A stretch of DNA of 64,000 nucleotides from a bacterium (GCA_030428205.1 JAUIBK010000009.1:37413-101412), one strand, 5' to 3'. Positions 1 to 9,327 are shown, numbered from the stretch's first letter. Notes: generated by a model from the letters alone, not told the origin. A program made the numbers and translations.

Positions 1-537
1 ATCGTGAATTTTTACAGAGCGAATAGTAGCTTCAAGCTGCATACGCTTGATCTCTTCAATCAGCTTTATGGTGTCAGCTTTTCCGTCTTGGATATCAGGT
101 TCAACTTTTTTGAGCTCCTCGATGAGCATTACCATATCTTCGTCAGAGAGCTCGCCTTCGTAGCCTGCTTCAAGAAGGAGTTTTGAGAGCTCAGCATACT
201 TGTCTTCCTGATCGAGAGAGGCCTCTATAACTTCTGAGCCACCATAAATTGTGTTTTGTGTGATTCGTGCGGTGTCCCATGGGCCACCTGCAGAGAGAAG
301 AGATACGTCAGTTGAGCTAAACGCACTGGGCGCTTGTGCGCCAATACCAGAGGTGCGTTGGAGGGCAAATAATTCACTGTTTGCTGTTTGAGCAGCCTCA
401 TAGCTACCAGAGGAATCCTGCCCCCCGGCATAAATCATGTCTTCATAACCAGAGAGATGAGATTCTGCACTCTCGGCGTCAGCTATTTGGTGATCATCAG
501 CAGGACGATTGTTGTGGTCGAAATCTTGTGGAGCCAT
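1..537 (-). CDS. Hypothetical acidic protein, C-terminus cut by window edge
   Basis: An open frame of 179 codons runs on the reverse strand from an ATG at 535-537 to the window edge without a stop. The product starts MAPQDFDHNNRPADDH and is hydrophilic and acidic, rich in Asp, Glu, Ser and Gln. It has no signal peptide or membrane segment, and the visible C-terminal part is predicted helical with many Glu, Lys and Leu (for example LIEELKKVEP). I do not recognise a family. It is divergent from the lipoprotein gene at 819, so the 280 bases between them should hold both promoters. The lack of stops over 179 codons and the plausible composition support a real gene, but its function is unknown. 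Confidence 0.7.
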   Translation of the reverse strand, partial: MAPQDFDHNNRPADDHQIADAESAESHLSGYEDMIYAGGQDSSGSYEAAQTANSELFALQRTSGIGAQAPSAFSSTDVSLLSAGGPWDTARITQNTIYGGSEVIEASLDQEDKYAELSKLLLEAGYEGELSDEDMVMLIEELKKVEPDIQDGKADTIKLIEEIKRMQLEATIRSVKIHD

Positions 538-818
538 CCGTAGGAGAAACCTTTAATAAAAATGAGCCAGCTTGTGAGTTGAGGCTTGTCCCCTCTCCGC
601 AAAGAAGACAAATGTCATAACTCTCTATTGTTATGGGGACAGGGAGTCTCGCGTGCGGTAGATGGGAAGTGTGAATATTCTTTTTTATTGCAGAAAAACA
701 GTGGGTTAGAAGGGCGGCTGCAAGAAATTACCAGAATATTGCTTGAAACATGCGTATTTATGGTTTCTGTATGCATAACGTCAGTGTGGATTGCTCCACT
801 TTTGATGAAGGTTTTTCT

Positions 819-1259
819 ATGTCCTACCTGAAAAGTATTCTCTTCTCGCTTTGTCTCTTCTCTTTTTGTTCGTGCACTCAGCTGCTGAGCGGGGTTGACC
901 AAGCCCAGAATACAGCACTTGGTGCTGTTGGTGGCGCAGCGCTTGGTGCGGGCGTCAGTGCTGTTATTGGTGCGACCTCTTCAACGATTGATACAGGAGC
1001 TACTATGCTGGTGGGAACAGTTGCTGGACTCGGTATCGGAGCAGCTGTTGGAGCGTACTACACAGAGATGGAAGAAGAATCTGAGCGTGAAGAAAATCAA
1101 GCGCTGATTGAAGCAAATCGCGCAGTCATTCTTGAGCAAGAAGAAGAAATTCAATCTCTTCGTCATTCAATTACTGAAGAAACGTATCAGCTTGAACCTG
1201 ATACGGCGTTGTCTGAGGAGCTCTATATCGGCCCCACCTTGGGAAATCCATATCGATAA
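819..1259 (+). CDS. Glycine-zipper lipoprotein
   Basis: This small outer-envelope protein of 146 residues starts at the ATG at 819. An upstream in-frame ATG at 750 would put 23 unrelated residues before a clear signal peptide, so it is rejected. The N-terminus is a short basic start, a hydrophobic stretch and a cysteine-rich end (FSFCSC) that fits a lipobox, followed by TQLLSG. Residues about 30-80 are a glycine-zipper segment of alternating Gly/Ala (AVGGAALGAG, GLGIGAAVGAYY), as in Gly-zip outer-membrane and lysis-type lipoproteins. The C-terminal third is an acidic coiled coil (EEESEREENQALIEANRAV). It probably inserts in or bridges the envelope. The exact role is unknown. Confidence 0.75.
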   Translation: MSYLKSILFSLCLFSFCSCTQLLSGVDQAQNTALGAVGGAALGAGVSAVIGATSSTIDTGATMLVGTVAGLGIGAAVGAYYTEMEEESEREENQALIEANRAVILEQEEEIQSLRHSITEETYQLEPDTALSEELYIGPTLGNPYR

Positions 1260-1302
1260 ATCTTCCCCACAACCCGTCTATATCTACTCTTAATCTTGAC
1301 CC

Positions 1303-1366
1303 TAATCTTGACCTTGACCTAAATACCAAGCCGGGCTCAGTTGTGCCTAGGTCAAGGTCAGGATTA
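1303..1366. terminator. Bidirectional hairpin between convergent genes
   Basis: The arms at 1303-1320 and 1349-1366 are complementary at 17 of 18 positions, with a loop of about 28 bases. The left arm contains imperfect tandem CTTGAC words. It lies exactly between the stop of the lipoprotein gene and the stop of the convergent macro-domain gene, which it touches. A shared terminator is the simplest reading, although no long T-tract is present. Confidence 0.6.
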
Positions 1367-1882
1367 AGAGTCTCGCTGTGCAAAGTAGATGTCTTTTGCT
1401 TTGGTATAGTCACTTTCTGAGAAGTACACGCAGGTCACTGCAATATCCTTAGCGAAGTCCGTACAACATTGATCTATGGTACGAAACGCAATCTCTGTTG
1501 CTCGTTCAAAGGGAAAGGCATATACCCCAGTACTAATCGCGGGAAAAGCAACACTGCTTATTCCAAGTTCTTGGCCAATTCGCATGCATTTTCGGTAGCA
1601 ACTTTCAAGTAGATCATCTTCGTTGTTGCCTCCCCCCTCCCAGACGGGGCCAACAGTATGGATGATCCATTTGCAGGCGAGATCGTAGCTTTGAGTGTGT
1701 TTTGCTTCTCCAGTACCACAACCTCCAAGACTTCGGCACTCTTTGAGTAACTGCGGGCCAGCTGCTCGGTGAATTGCCCCGTCAACTCCGCCGCCGCCAA
1801 GAAGGCTACGATTGGCTGCGTTGACAATGGCATCTCCTGGGAATGTTGTTATATCACCTTGGAGGAGTGAAATATGGGTCAT
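1364..1882 (-). CDS. Macro-domain protein (YmdB-type ADP-ribose deacetylase)
   Basis: This is a 172-residue stand-alone macro domain, the usual length for the YmdB/MacroD-type family, which removes O-acetyl or mono-ADP-ribose adducts in the cytoplasm. Visible motifs are the N-terminal GDIT, NAANRSLLGGGGVDGAIHRAAG around residues 21-42 (ADP-ribose binding; Asn24 and the glycine loop) and the phosphate loop AISTGVYAFP around 115-124. GPVWEGG at about 79-85 is also typical. It is divergent from lptB and convergent with the lipoprotein gene, so it is probably a monocistronic gene. The family is certain. The physiological substrate cannot be read from sequence. Confidence 0.92.
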   Translation of the reverse strand: MTHISLLQGDITTFPGDAIVNAANRSLLGGGGVDGAIHRAAGPQLLKECRSLGGCGTGEAKHTQSYDLACKWIIHTVGPVWEGGGNNEDDLLESCYRKCMRIGQELGISSVAFPAISTGVYAFPFERATEIAFRTIDQCCTDFAKDIAVTCVYFSESDYTKAKDIYFAQRDS

Positions 1883-1953
1883 AAGTCTTTTCTCGTGCTC
1901 TGGCTGCTTGAACGTTCATAGAGTATACTCCCTGCGAACTCAAGGTAATTTTT

Positions 1954-2685
1954 ATGAATACACATACTTTAGAAGCTCGCGACCTCGTTAAAACATACTC
2001 TGGCCGGCGGGTAGTAAATGAAGTTTCGCTTTCAGTACAAGCTGGAGAAATTGTCGGTTTGCTTGGTCCCAATGGAGCAGGGAAGACAACGAGTTTTTAT
2101 ATGTGTGTTGGACTTGTCTCGCCCACCTCAGGCGCTGTCCTACTTGATGGAAAAGATATAACGCTTCAGCCTGTCTTTAAGCGGGCTCGGGAAGGGATTG
2201 GATACCTTCCGCAAGAACCCTCTGTTTTTCGTAAACTGACTGTGAGAGAAAACATTCTTGCGATTCTTGAGACAATGAATTTCCCTTCCAAGAAAGCTCA
2301 GGAACAGAGGCTCGACGAGCTGCTTGAAGAGCTTGGGATCACTGAGAGAGCGAATACGGTTGCAAGTGCGCTGTCAGGAGGAGAGCGACGCAGGGTTGAA
2401 ATTAGCCGTGCGCTAGCTCGTTCTCCATATTTCATATTACTTGACGAGCCTTTCGCAGGTGTTGATCCTATCGCTGTTCGCGATATTCAAGAGATCATAG
2501 CGAGTCTAAAAAACAAAGGAATAGGGGTTCTCATTACGGATCACAATGTTCGTGAAACTCTGGGAATCTGCGATCGCGGGTATATCCTTGTCGATGGAAA
2601 GGTGATGGAAGAAGGAGACCCTCAGCATATTGCCTCGAGTGAGAATGCTCGGCGGTACTATTTGGGCGAGGATTTTGCTCTTTAG
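1954..2685 (+). CDS. lptB: LPS export ABC transporter ATP-binding protein LptB
   Basis: LptB is the cytoplasmic ATPase that, with LptF and LptG, extracts lipopolysaccharide from the inner membrane and pushes it along the Lpt bridge. The 243-residue product has Walker A GPNGAGKTT (residues 38-46), the signature LSGGERRRVEI, Walker B ILLDEPFAGVDP and the switch histidine in LITDHNVRET. The last two are characteristic of LptB. It is followed by rpoN, hpf and rapZ, the classic proteobacterial cluster order. lptA and lptC, usually just upstream, are absent here, where a macro-domain gene is found instead. Its ATG follows CAAGG, a weak Shine-Dalgarno. Confidence 0.96.
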   Translation: MNTHTLEARDLVKTYSGRRVVNEVSLSVQAGEIVGLLGPNGAGKTTSFYMCVGLVSPTSGAVLLDGKDITLQPVFKRAREGIGYLPQEPSVFRKLTVRENILAILETMNFPSKKAQEQRLDELLEELGITERANTVASALSGGERRRVEISRALARSPYFILLDEPFAGVDPIAVRDIQEIIASLKNKGIGVLITDHNVRETLGICDRGYILVDGKVMEEGDPQHIASSENARRYYLGEDFAL

Positions 2686-2713
2686 CCTCACCGCTCTCTG
2701 TGCCTTATGATAA

Positions 2714-2771
2714 AGTCCCAGTCCAAATCCCGCTGTCCTAGTCCGGGGGATTTGGAGAATGGACTGGGAGT
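2714..2771. repeat. Imperfect palindrome after lptB, possible terminator
   Basis: The arms at 2714-2724 and 2761-2771 match at 10 of 11 positions, with an inner AAATCCC/GGGATTT pair. The words CAGTCC and TAGTCC recur here and again in the 40-bp palindrome at 48782-48911, so this looks like a minor member of the same element type. Its position just after the lptB stop would also suit a terminator or attenuator before rpoN. Confidence 0.5.
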
Positions 2772-2930
2772 CTTCTTTGGGGGGATTTGCCTTCGATAGG
2801 GAAAACGGCGAGTAGCGTTTTGTTGGCTAACCTGCTTATATTTAACAGTTTTTTCTCTTGCGCATCTTTTTTGCATACTCCCTGCCCAAATAACATCCAA
2901 AGAAGTGTTAGTATAGAACTATGCCATTGT

Positions 2931-2946
2931 TGGCATGGTGTTTGTA
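2931..2946 (+). promoter_or_regulatory. Candidate sigma-54 promoter upstream of rpoN
   Basis: TGGCATGGTGTTTGTA matches the -24/-12 consensus TGGCAYRNNNNTTGCW at all defined positions except the C of TTGC. The predicted start near 2957 would give a 40-base leader before the rpoN ATG at 2997. This suggests autoregulation. It is a pattern match by eye, and no enhancer site was identified. Confidence 0.35.
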
Positions 2947-2996
2947 TGGGGCGCTGTTTTGGTCGCCTCAGGTTATTTTTCACAGTCGGTTTTTTT

Positions 2997-4466
2997 ATGG
3001 CTCTTGAAGCAAAGCTTGTTCAGAAACTGAGTCAATCCCTGTTGATGACCCCTCAACTTCAACAGGCGATTAAGCTTCTCCAATTAGGGCGGCTCGAATA
3101 TATCGAAGCTATACAAAATGAGCTTCTTGAGAATCCTGTTCTGGAAGAGCTTCGAGAAGATGATAGCGAAAGTAAACCCGCCCCTGATCAACAATCCTCA
3201 TCGAGTGCTGACGAATCTCCAAAAGAAAAAAAGGAAGCTGCGGAACAAGATCCTGGACTTTCTAAAGATACCAATGATTCTCCTGTCGATTGGGAGAGCT
3301 ACCTCGAAAATTTCACAGACTATAGTGGTGCATCAACCCCCAAGGGTTTTGTTGATCATAGCGAACGCCCTTCATTGGAAGCTACGTTAACAAAAGAACA
3401 AACACTCCGTGAGTATCTTGTCTCTCAGCTTCGTATGTCTGATGTTGAGGAAGCTGACTATATTATTGCTATTACGGTTTTAGGAAATTTAGATCGCAAT
3501 GGTTATCTCTGTTGCGAATATCAGGAAATTGCTGATCAAACAGGCAAGCCTCTTGAAGATGTTGAGCGTGTTGTTTCTCTTATGCGTGAGCTCGATCCAC
3601 CAGGAGTGTGTGCGCGAAATCTTGGAGAATGTCTCTTATTTCAGCTTGATCTCATGGGAAAAGCTGATGGGCTTGAGGCTCGCATTGTCTCTACGCATCT
3701 CGATAAGCTTGAAAAGCGCAAGTACGATGCTATTGCCAAAGAAGAAGATGTTGCCGTAGAGAAAGTCTACGAGGCAGTCAAAGCTATTCAGGCTCTTGAG
3801 CCTCGACCTGGTCGTCCATTTGCGGATGAGGATACCCGGTACGTTACTCCTGATATCTATGTATATAAAGATGGTGGCGAGTATATTATTTCTCTTAATG
3901 AAGACGGCATGCCCAAGCTTCGTGTCAGCCCTTACTATCTTGATATTCTCAAAAATTCAGATGACGCCAACGGAGAAAACCGTGCGTATCTTAATGAGCG
4001 ACTGAAATCTGCCTCTTGGCTCATCAAAAGTATTCATCAACGTCAGCAGACTATTTATAAGGTTACCGAGAGTATCGTAAAGTACCAACGCGATTTTCTT
4101 GATCACGGTATTGAAAAGCTACGACCTCTTGTACTTAAAGATGTTGCTGATGATATCGGTATGCACGAGTCCACGGTAAGTCGGGTGACAACCAATAAGT
4201 ATGTGCACACTCCGCAAGGTGTCTTTGAATTGAAGTTCTTCTTTAGCACGGCTATAAAGACGTCAGATGGAGACGTATCTTCTTCGAGTATCAAGGAGAA
4301 GATTAAGCACTTTATTGCTGAGGAAGACCCCAAGAAGCCGATTAGCGATCAAAAGATAGTCGATCTGCTTGCGGCAGATGATATTAAAATTGCCCGTCGT
4401 ACAGTTGCAAAGTATCGAGAAAGCCTCGGTATTCTCTCATCCTCGAAGCGCAAGAAACTATTCTAA
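2997..4466 (+). CDS. rpoN: RNA polymerase sigma-54 factor RpoN
   Basis: Sigma-54 directs RNA polymerase to -24/-12 promoters and needs an AAA+ activator. The chosen ATG at 2997 gives 489 residues beginning MALEAKLVQKLSQSLLMTPQ, which matches the Gln/Leu-rich activator-interacting region I. The frame is open 70 codons further upstream, but that part reads as non-coding. An acidic, low-complexity region II (about residues 50-120) follows, then the core-binding region. The C-terminal domain has the HTH segment MHESTVSRVTTNKYV and the diagnostic RpoN box, here ARRTVAKYRE. The gene sits between lptB and hpf, as in most Proteobacteria. Confidence 0.96.
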   Translation: MALEAKLVQKLSQSLLMTPQLQQAIKLLQLGRLEYIEAIQNELLENPVLEELREDDSESKPAPDQQSSSSADESPKEKKEAAEQDPGLSKDTNDSPVDWESYLENFTDYSGASTPKGFVDHSERPSLEATLTKEQTLREYLVSQLRMSDVEEADYIIAITVLGNLDRNGYLCCEYQEIADQTGKPLEDVERVVSLMRELDPPGVCARNLGECLLFQLDLMGKADGLEARIVSTHLDKLEKRKYDAIAKEEDVAVEKVYEAVKAIQALEPRPGRPFADEDTRYVTPDIYVYKDGGEYIISLNEDGMPKLRVSPYYLDILKNSDDANGENRAYLNERLKSASWLIKSIHQRQQTIYKVTESIVKYQRDFLDHGIEKLRPLVLKDVADDIGMHESTVSRVTTNKYVHTPQGVFELKFFFSTAIKTSDGDVSSSSIKEKIKHFIAEEDPKKPISDQKIVDLLAADDIKIARRTVAKYRESLGILSSSKRKKLF

Positions 4467-4576
4467 GCTCGGCATAATAAAACAGCGTTTTCGCTCGGTT
4501 CACTGTGGAAATATTCGGCAATCCGGCTTATCTTTAGTGTTCGATCACCCTGCTTGAGAAAAGGAGAAGAGAAACA

Positions 4577-4888
4577 ATGGTCCAATCACGAGTCGTTAAC
4601 GTGAATATTACCTTCCGTAATACAGAATCAACTGAGCCAATCAAAAATTACGCTACCGAAAAAGTTACGAGCTGTCTCAAGAAGTATATCCACCACGATA
4701 CGGAAACTCACCTTGTATTGAGTGTAGAAAAAAACCGCCACATCGCGGAGATTAACTTTAATGTCGATGGTGCAGATTTTTCATGTAGTGAAGAAAGCGC
4801 CAATCTCTACGCCTCAATTGACGCACTTGTTGGTTCGCTCTCTAACCAGCTTCGTAAACATAAAGATAAGTTCACAAGTCACCATTGA
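4577..4888 (+). CDS. hpf: Ribosome hibernation promoting factor, short form
   Basis: This 103-residue protein of the HPF/YfiA family binds the 30S decoding region of idle ribosomes and blocks mRNA and tRNA binding. It shows the family pattern: the N-terminal strand VNVNITFRNTESTEPIKNYATEKV, a central helix ending in KKY, and a final helix with LYASIDALVGSLSNQLRKHKDK, where the basic QLRKHKDK end is typical. The length fits the short form without the dimerisation domain. The ribosome-binding site AAAGGAGAAG is good. Its stop overlaps the TTG start of rapZ, so the two are probably translationally coupled. Confidence 0.93.
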   Translation: MVQSRVVNVNITFRNTESTEPIKNYATEKVTSCLKKYIHHDTETHLVLSVEKNRHIAEINFNVDGADFSCSEESANLYASIDALVGSLSNQLRKHKDKFTSHH

Positions 4889-5784
4889 GCTCAGACCTGT
4901 CAGAGATAAAAACACTTGTTCTTGTTGTTGGCCTTTCTGGTGCTGGAAAGTCGACAGCAAGTCGTGCTTTGTCTGACTTCGGATTTCATTCGATTGACAA
5001 TTTGCCCATGGGGCTTTTTGATGAGTTTTTGAGCTTTGCGTCGAAATCTCCCAAAAATTTAGAGCATACATGTCTTTTGCTTGACATAGGTTCGCAAGAC
5101 GAAGCCAGCGATTTTCTCAGTCGTATCGAGCAGCTTTCGTCTGAAAATACAGATGTTCGCGTGATTTTCCTCGACTCTGATACGGATGCTATCGTGCGTC
5201 GGTATTCAGAAACAAGACGCCCACACCCGACATTTGAGAGTGGCACGGATTCTACTTTGGCTGCGACTATTCAACGAGAGAGGAGTCGTCTGCAACCTAT
5301 CAAAGAGAAGGCTCATCTTGTGATCGATACGAGCCGCACAACAGTGCATGATCTCAAACGTGTGTTGCGCGAGGCGATCGATACCTTTCAAGTCCAAACA
5401 ACTCATCAGCTGCGAGTGAACTTCCTCTCGTTTGGCTTTAAATACGGAGCTCCTCGAGATTGTGACCTCCTGGTTGATGTTCGGTTTCTCTCAAATCCTT
5501 ACTTTGTCGAGGAACTTCGACCGCTCACTGGGATGGACGCTTCTGTATCGAACTATGTACTTTCGAGTGAAGTTGCCCAGCAATTCCTTGAATATTACTG
5601 TGAGCTTTTACATTTTCTTCTCCCACAGTATGCATATGAAGGGAAATCATATTTAAATATTGGTATTGGATGTACGGGGGGGAAACACCGCTCTGTTGCT
5701 CTTGCGGTAGAATTATCTTCTCGGATGGAGTCTATTCACGAAAATTTTCTATTTAGCACTACGCACAGAGACGCTTATCGGTAG
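4885..5784 (+). CDS. rapZ: RNase adapter RapZ / P-loop nucleotide-binding protein
   Basis: RapZ (YvcJ-type) proteins bind nucleotides and small RNAs or metabolites. In enterics RapZ guides RNase E to the GlmZ sRNA. The 299-residue product has Walker A GLSGAGKST (residues 16-24), the FHSIDNLP segment after it and the conserved C-terminal signature NIGIGCTGGKHRSVALA. The start is TTG at 4885, overlapping the hpf stop by four bases. No ATG in this frame lies before the Walker motif. The usual ptsN between hpf and rapZ is missing, so the nitrogen-PTS link of this cluster is not present at this site. Confidence 0.94.
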   Translation: MSSDLSEIKTLVLVVGLSGAGKSTASRALSDFGFHSIDNLPMGLFDEFLSFASKSPKNLEHTCLLLDIGSQDEASDFLSRIEQLSSENTDVRVIFLDSDTDAIVRRYSETRRPHPTFESGTDSTLAATIQRERSRLQPIKEKAHLVIDTSRTTVHDLKRVLREAIDTFQVQTTHQLRVNFLSFGFKYGAPRDCDLLVDVRFLSNPYFVEELRPLTGMDASVSNYVLSSEVAQQFLEYYCELLHFLLPQYAYEGKSYLNIGIGCTGGKHRSVALAVELSSRMESIHENFLFSTTHRDAYR

Positions 5785-5930
5785 GAGCACCGCCTGAGGA
5801 ACATTTACTTGACCTTCAGTAAGAATCCCTGTAATACATGGAAAATTTCGCCTTTTCTTGTTGTGCTTCAATTTGCCAACATTAAGTGGAAGATTCACCC
5901 ATTCTTTTCTTTACTTAAGGGACAATCGCC

Positions 5931-7115
5931 GTGGTTCAAACTAATGTAAGAGATTTCGTATTTACTTCTGAGTCTGTATCGGAAGGACACCCTGATAAGG
6001 TCTGTGATCAGATCAGTGACTCTATTCTTGATGCGCTCCTTCAAGGAGATACGAAGAGTCGAGTTGCTTGTGAGACGTTAGTGAAAAATGGCGTTGTGGT
6101 TCTTGCTGGAGAGATTACCTCTGAACAAGAGATCTCTTATGAAGAGGTAGCTCGTGATGCTATCCGTCGAATTGGATACACAGATCCTGCTCTTGGTTTT
6201 GATGCAGATACTTGCGAAATCCTAACTTTTATTAATCAGCAGTCCCCTGACATTAGTATGGGAGTCAATGAAGGTGAGGGAACCTTCAAAGAGCAAGGAG
6301 CTGGAGACCAGGGCCTTATGTTTGGGTTCGCTTGTAATGAAACTCCCGAGCTCATGCCTTTGCCAATTGCTCTTTCACACCGACTTGTTGAAGAGCTCGC
6401 TAAGCAGCGAAAGGAAGGAGTGGTGGACTACCTCCGTCCTGACTCTAAAGCGCAAGTTTCAGTGCGTTACGAAGATGACAAGCCGGTCTCTGTGGATACG
6501 ATAGTACTTTCTACTCAGCACGCAGAAGGGTTAGATCTCAAAGAGTTAGAGTCATTCATTAAAGAGAGTGTTGTTTCGAAAGTGATTCCACAGGAGCTTG
6601 TGAACGACAAGACACGCTACTTTATTAATCCAACTGGCCACTTTGTTATTGGTGGACCTGTTGGTGATGCTGGTCTCACAGGAAGGAAGATTATCGTTGA
6701 TACGTATGGTGGATATAGTCGCCACGGTGGCGGTGCGTTCTCCGGCAAAGATCCTTCAAAAGTAGATCGTTCAGCTGCGTATGCTGGTCGCTATATTGCC
6801 AAAAATATTGTTGCTGCTGGTGTTGCTGATAAGTGTGAAGTTCAGGTCGCCTACGCTATTGGTGTTGCTGAGCCGGTCTCTGTTTTTGTTGACACCTTTG
6901 GTACAGGTAAAGTTTGCGAGCGAGAGATTGGTAAAGTTGTTCAAGAAATCTTCTCACTTACACCTAGAGGTATTATAGAATCTTTAGGGCTCCTGAAGCC
7001 TATCTATCAACCAACAGCTGCTTATGGGCATTTTGGTCGTACACCGACAAATGATGGTCACTTTTCCTGGGAGAAAGATGATAAAGCAGAGCAGTTGCAG
7101 AAAGCGTTGCTTTAA
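5931..7115 (+). CDS. metK: S-adenosylmethionine synthetase
   Basis: MetK makes S-adenosylmethionine from methionine and ATP in the cytoplasm. The 394-residue product is full length. It starts at GTG (5931) after AAGGGACAATC and opens with [20 protein letters not shown], containing the ATP-binding His. [21 protein letters not shown] is the methionine/ATP loop, and [20 protein letters not shown] carries the catalytic Lys/Asp residues. A 146-base gap with no visible SAM riboswitch separates it from rapZ, so it probably has its own promoter. It converges on the helicase gene. Confidence 0.98.
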   Translation: MVQTNVRDFVFTSESVSEGHPDKVCDQISDSILDALLQGDTKSRVACETLVKNGVVVLAGEITSEQEISYEEVARDAIRRIGYTDPALGFDADTCEILTFINQQSPDISMGVNEGEGTFKEQGAGDQGLMFGFACNETPELMPLPIALSHRLVEELAKQRKEGVVDYLRPDSKAQVSVRYEDDKPVSVDTIVLSTQHAEGLDLKELESFIKESVVSKVIPQELVNDKTRYFINPTGHFVIGGPVGDAGLTGRKIIVDTYGGYSRHGGGAFSGKDPSKVDRSAAYAGRYIAKNIVAAGVADKCEVQVAYAIGVAEPVSVFVDTFGTGKVCEREIGKVVQEIFSLTPRGIIESLGLLKPIYQPTAAYGHFGRTPTNDGHFSWEKDDKAEQLQKALL

Positions 7116-7158
7116 GTGTTTCTGTTGCTTGAGTTAGATATACGGCTATAGCTGAGCC

Positions 7159-9327
7159 CTATTCCCTTCGCCCACGCTTACCGTTCGGATAGATGTTTGT
7201 AGCTCTCTTGCGAGAGCCTCTTTTCTTTGCCTTTGCCACGGAGTCAGCGAGGTCACGCTTGAGTTGCGGGGTGGCGTGTTTCATAAGCCACTTTGGATCT
7301 ATTGCTGTCGCCATAAGCACAAGAGGAAGAGTTTTGGTGTCGTCATGCTCACGTAGAACGACGAGGTCAAAGGCTTTGCCGACAATAAGACTAGAGTCTT
7401 GGACCACGGAGCTTCGAGAGAGTTTTCTGTCTCCACGTGAATGAAGCCCCTTCCACATACTGTCTTGTCCTTTGGAGCCGACTTTGCGGAACACTGAATC
7501 TGACATTCCTGTCCAGATACATTCAAGCATCTTTTGACGCATTGTCGGTGATGGAGCCTGCTTGAGCTCTTCCGGACGGGGGCCGATCTCGAGTCTGCGG
7601 TCGAGTAAGCGTCTCATCTCCTCTGCGCGACGAAAGGACTTTGCGTCCACCCCCATAGCTTCAAGGGTTTTTTCCCCTCGGTGTTGTGCAGCGCGGTAGA
7701 CACGTAGTTGAGCGATATGGTCGGAGTCGTGCTCTCCTTTGCAGTAACGGCCCCATTTTTTTTGTTTGTCGGAAATGGTGATTCCCTCAGCCTCAATAAT
7801 TGCTGCAATATCAATCATGTTCTCGAGAAGTCCGGGGTATTTCACATCAAGCTCAACCGCTTTGACTAGCATCTTGCCTGTGCGCACATCAACCGGCAGG
7901 GCTGCTACTTTGGCTCCTTCTTCGGTCAGGTGCCCGCGTGGTCCAATAAGATTAAGGTGGTAGAGGGCTCTTTTGGCGAGTTCGATGTGCTCTTGAGGGG
8001 GGGGATCGATAAAGGGAAGCTGTTCAATATCTTCTCCGCCTGAGAGAAGGGCTAGAGTGAGTTTTTCGAGAGGACCACGGCAGAGTTCAGGCTTTGGATA
8101 GTCTTCGAGCAGCTCAAGAGGAACTTGGCCGTGGTAGATGTATTTCCCCGGTCCACATCTGCCACACCGTCCCATACGTTGGCGTACGTTGAACTTTGAG
8201 ATTGGATGAATGCTAAGTGTCTCGATACCATCAATGAGCTCTACCGAGCGCTCAAGGCCTGAATCAATAACGGTATCGATATCAGAAATAGTGATGCTTG
8301 TCTCAGCAATATTAGTGCTGGGAATCGCCTTGGGGCGATCGTATTTTTTAAAAGCAAGATTTTGTTCGTCAGATGTGAGTTGAGAGTGCAGTGGAATGAC
8401 TTCAAGATCGACATCTTCATCGTCGAGTTGTGATTCTAAAGAGTAGATCTCAGATTTACCCGGAAGGAACACAAGGGTGTTTTTGCCATCGAGAGCTTCG
8501 TCGACTACATCGTCTTCGATGGATGAGCCTGGAGAGACTTGAGTAATAGGGTAAGTGCGTCCTTGGGCTTCAATAATCGGCGCTCCCCATCTCTCTGAGA
8601 GGTGTTCTGCATTAATCGTTGCAGACATAATAACGAGTTTGGGAGGTTTGGGACCTTTTCCTTCGTAAAATGCGTTAAGTCTCTTTTCGTGAAGCGCGAC
8701 AAGTGCGTCCATCCACTGGTTTCGCTCATGATACTCATCGATGATGAGGACATCGTTTTCCGAAGCTCGGTGTAAAAAGCGGTGAAATTCGTAGCCATCG
8801 GTAGAAACAACGAGGCGTGAGTCTAAACCAACAGAATCTTCTAGAGCATGACGGTAGCCAACCTCTTTTCCGAGAGGCTCACCTCTTTCCTCTGAGATTC
8901 TTGAGGCCGACGCGCTGGCGGCTAACCTCCGTGGTTGGGTCATGATAACCGAGTAGCCTTCGTCGATCAGAAATTGTGGAATCTGTGTTGTTTTGCCTGC
9001 GCCAGTTTCTGCTGTCACAATGACTCGATCGCAGAGATCAATTGCTCGAAGAAATTCACCTTTGATTTGTTCAATGGGGAGTTTCTCAGTTTGTCTATCA
9101 GGAGATCTTTTCTGCTCTAGCCATGGTGCGTTCTCTACGTCGAGTGAAGTGTTGTGACGCGGTCTAAACGCATCTCGGGCAGGCTGTGACCGTCTCCAGT
9201 GAGACTTCGAGGGAGTTGACTCTGAATGTCTTGGCTGTGATGAGGGATGAACTCGATTAGGGTGGTATACGCCTCGGCGATTTCGAAATAAGTTTGCGCG
9301 CCCCTGAGGTGATGCCATACTCGACAT
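7159..9327 (-). CDS. DEAH-family (DEYH) RNA helicase, HrpA/HrpB-like
   Basis: This is a superfamily 2 helicase. Motif I is TAETGAGKTTQIPQF, motif Ia TQPRRLAA, motif II DEYH (in IIDEYHERN) in place of DEAH, motif III SATIN, motif V NIAETSITI and motif VI QRMGRCGR. The HA2-like helical domain follows (EKLTLALLSGG onward), then a basic C-terminal tail (AKKRGSRKRATN). The N-terminal 90 residues are a Ser/Arg/Pro-rich linker. The ATG at 9327 follows GGGAG. A GTG at 9366 would add 13 residues but has no Shine-Dalgarno. The protein is shorter than HrpA and lacks its OB-fold region. RNA remodelling or ribosome work is likely, but the substrate is unknown. Confidence 0.88.
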   Translation of the reverse strand: MSSMASPQGRANLFRNRRGVYHPNRVHPSSQPRHSESTPSKSHWRRSQPARDAFRPRHNTSLDVENAPWLEQKRSPDRQTEKLPIEQIKGEFLRAIDLCDRVIVTAETGAGKTTQIPQFLIDEGYSVIMTQPRRLAASASASRISEERGEPLGKEVGYRHALEDSVGLDSRLVVSTDGYEFHRFLHRASENDVLIIDEYHERNQWMDALVALHEKRLNAFYEGKGPKPPKLVIMSATINAEHLSERWGAPIIEAQGRTYPITQVSPGSSIEDDVVDEALDGKNTLVFLPGKSEIYSLESQLDDEDVDLEVIPLHSQLTSDEQNLAFKKYDRPKAIPSTNIAETSITISDIDTVIDSGLERSVELIDGIETLSIHPISKFNVRQRMGRCGRCGPGKYIYHGQVPLELLEDYPKPELCRGPLEKLTLALLSGGEDIEQLPFIDPPPQEHIELAKRALYHLNLIGPRGHLTEEGAKVAALPVDVRTGKMLVKAVELDVKYPGLLENMIDIAAIIEAEGITISDKQKKWGRYCKGEHDSDHIAQLRVYRAAQHRGEKTLEAMGVDAKSFRRAEEMRRLLDRRLEIGPRPEELKQAPSPTMRQKMLECIWTGMSDSVFRKVGSKGQDSMWKGLHSRGDRKLSRSSVVQDSSLIVGKAFDLVVLREHDDTKTLPLVLMATAIDPKWLMKHATPQLKRDLADSVAKAKKRGSRKRATNIYPNGKRGRRE

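Noticed and set aside
2787..2996. In-frame N-terminal extension of rpoN (70 codons)
   Set aside because: It has no sigma-54 similarity, overlaps the lptB-side palindrome and the candidate promoter, and the protein family begins at the MALEAKLVQ segment.
5785..5930. Possible SAM riboswitch upstream of metK
   Set aside because: No conserved SAM-I, SAM-II or SAM/SAH core pattern or terminator is visible in the 146 bases.
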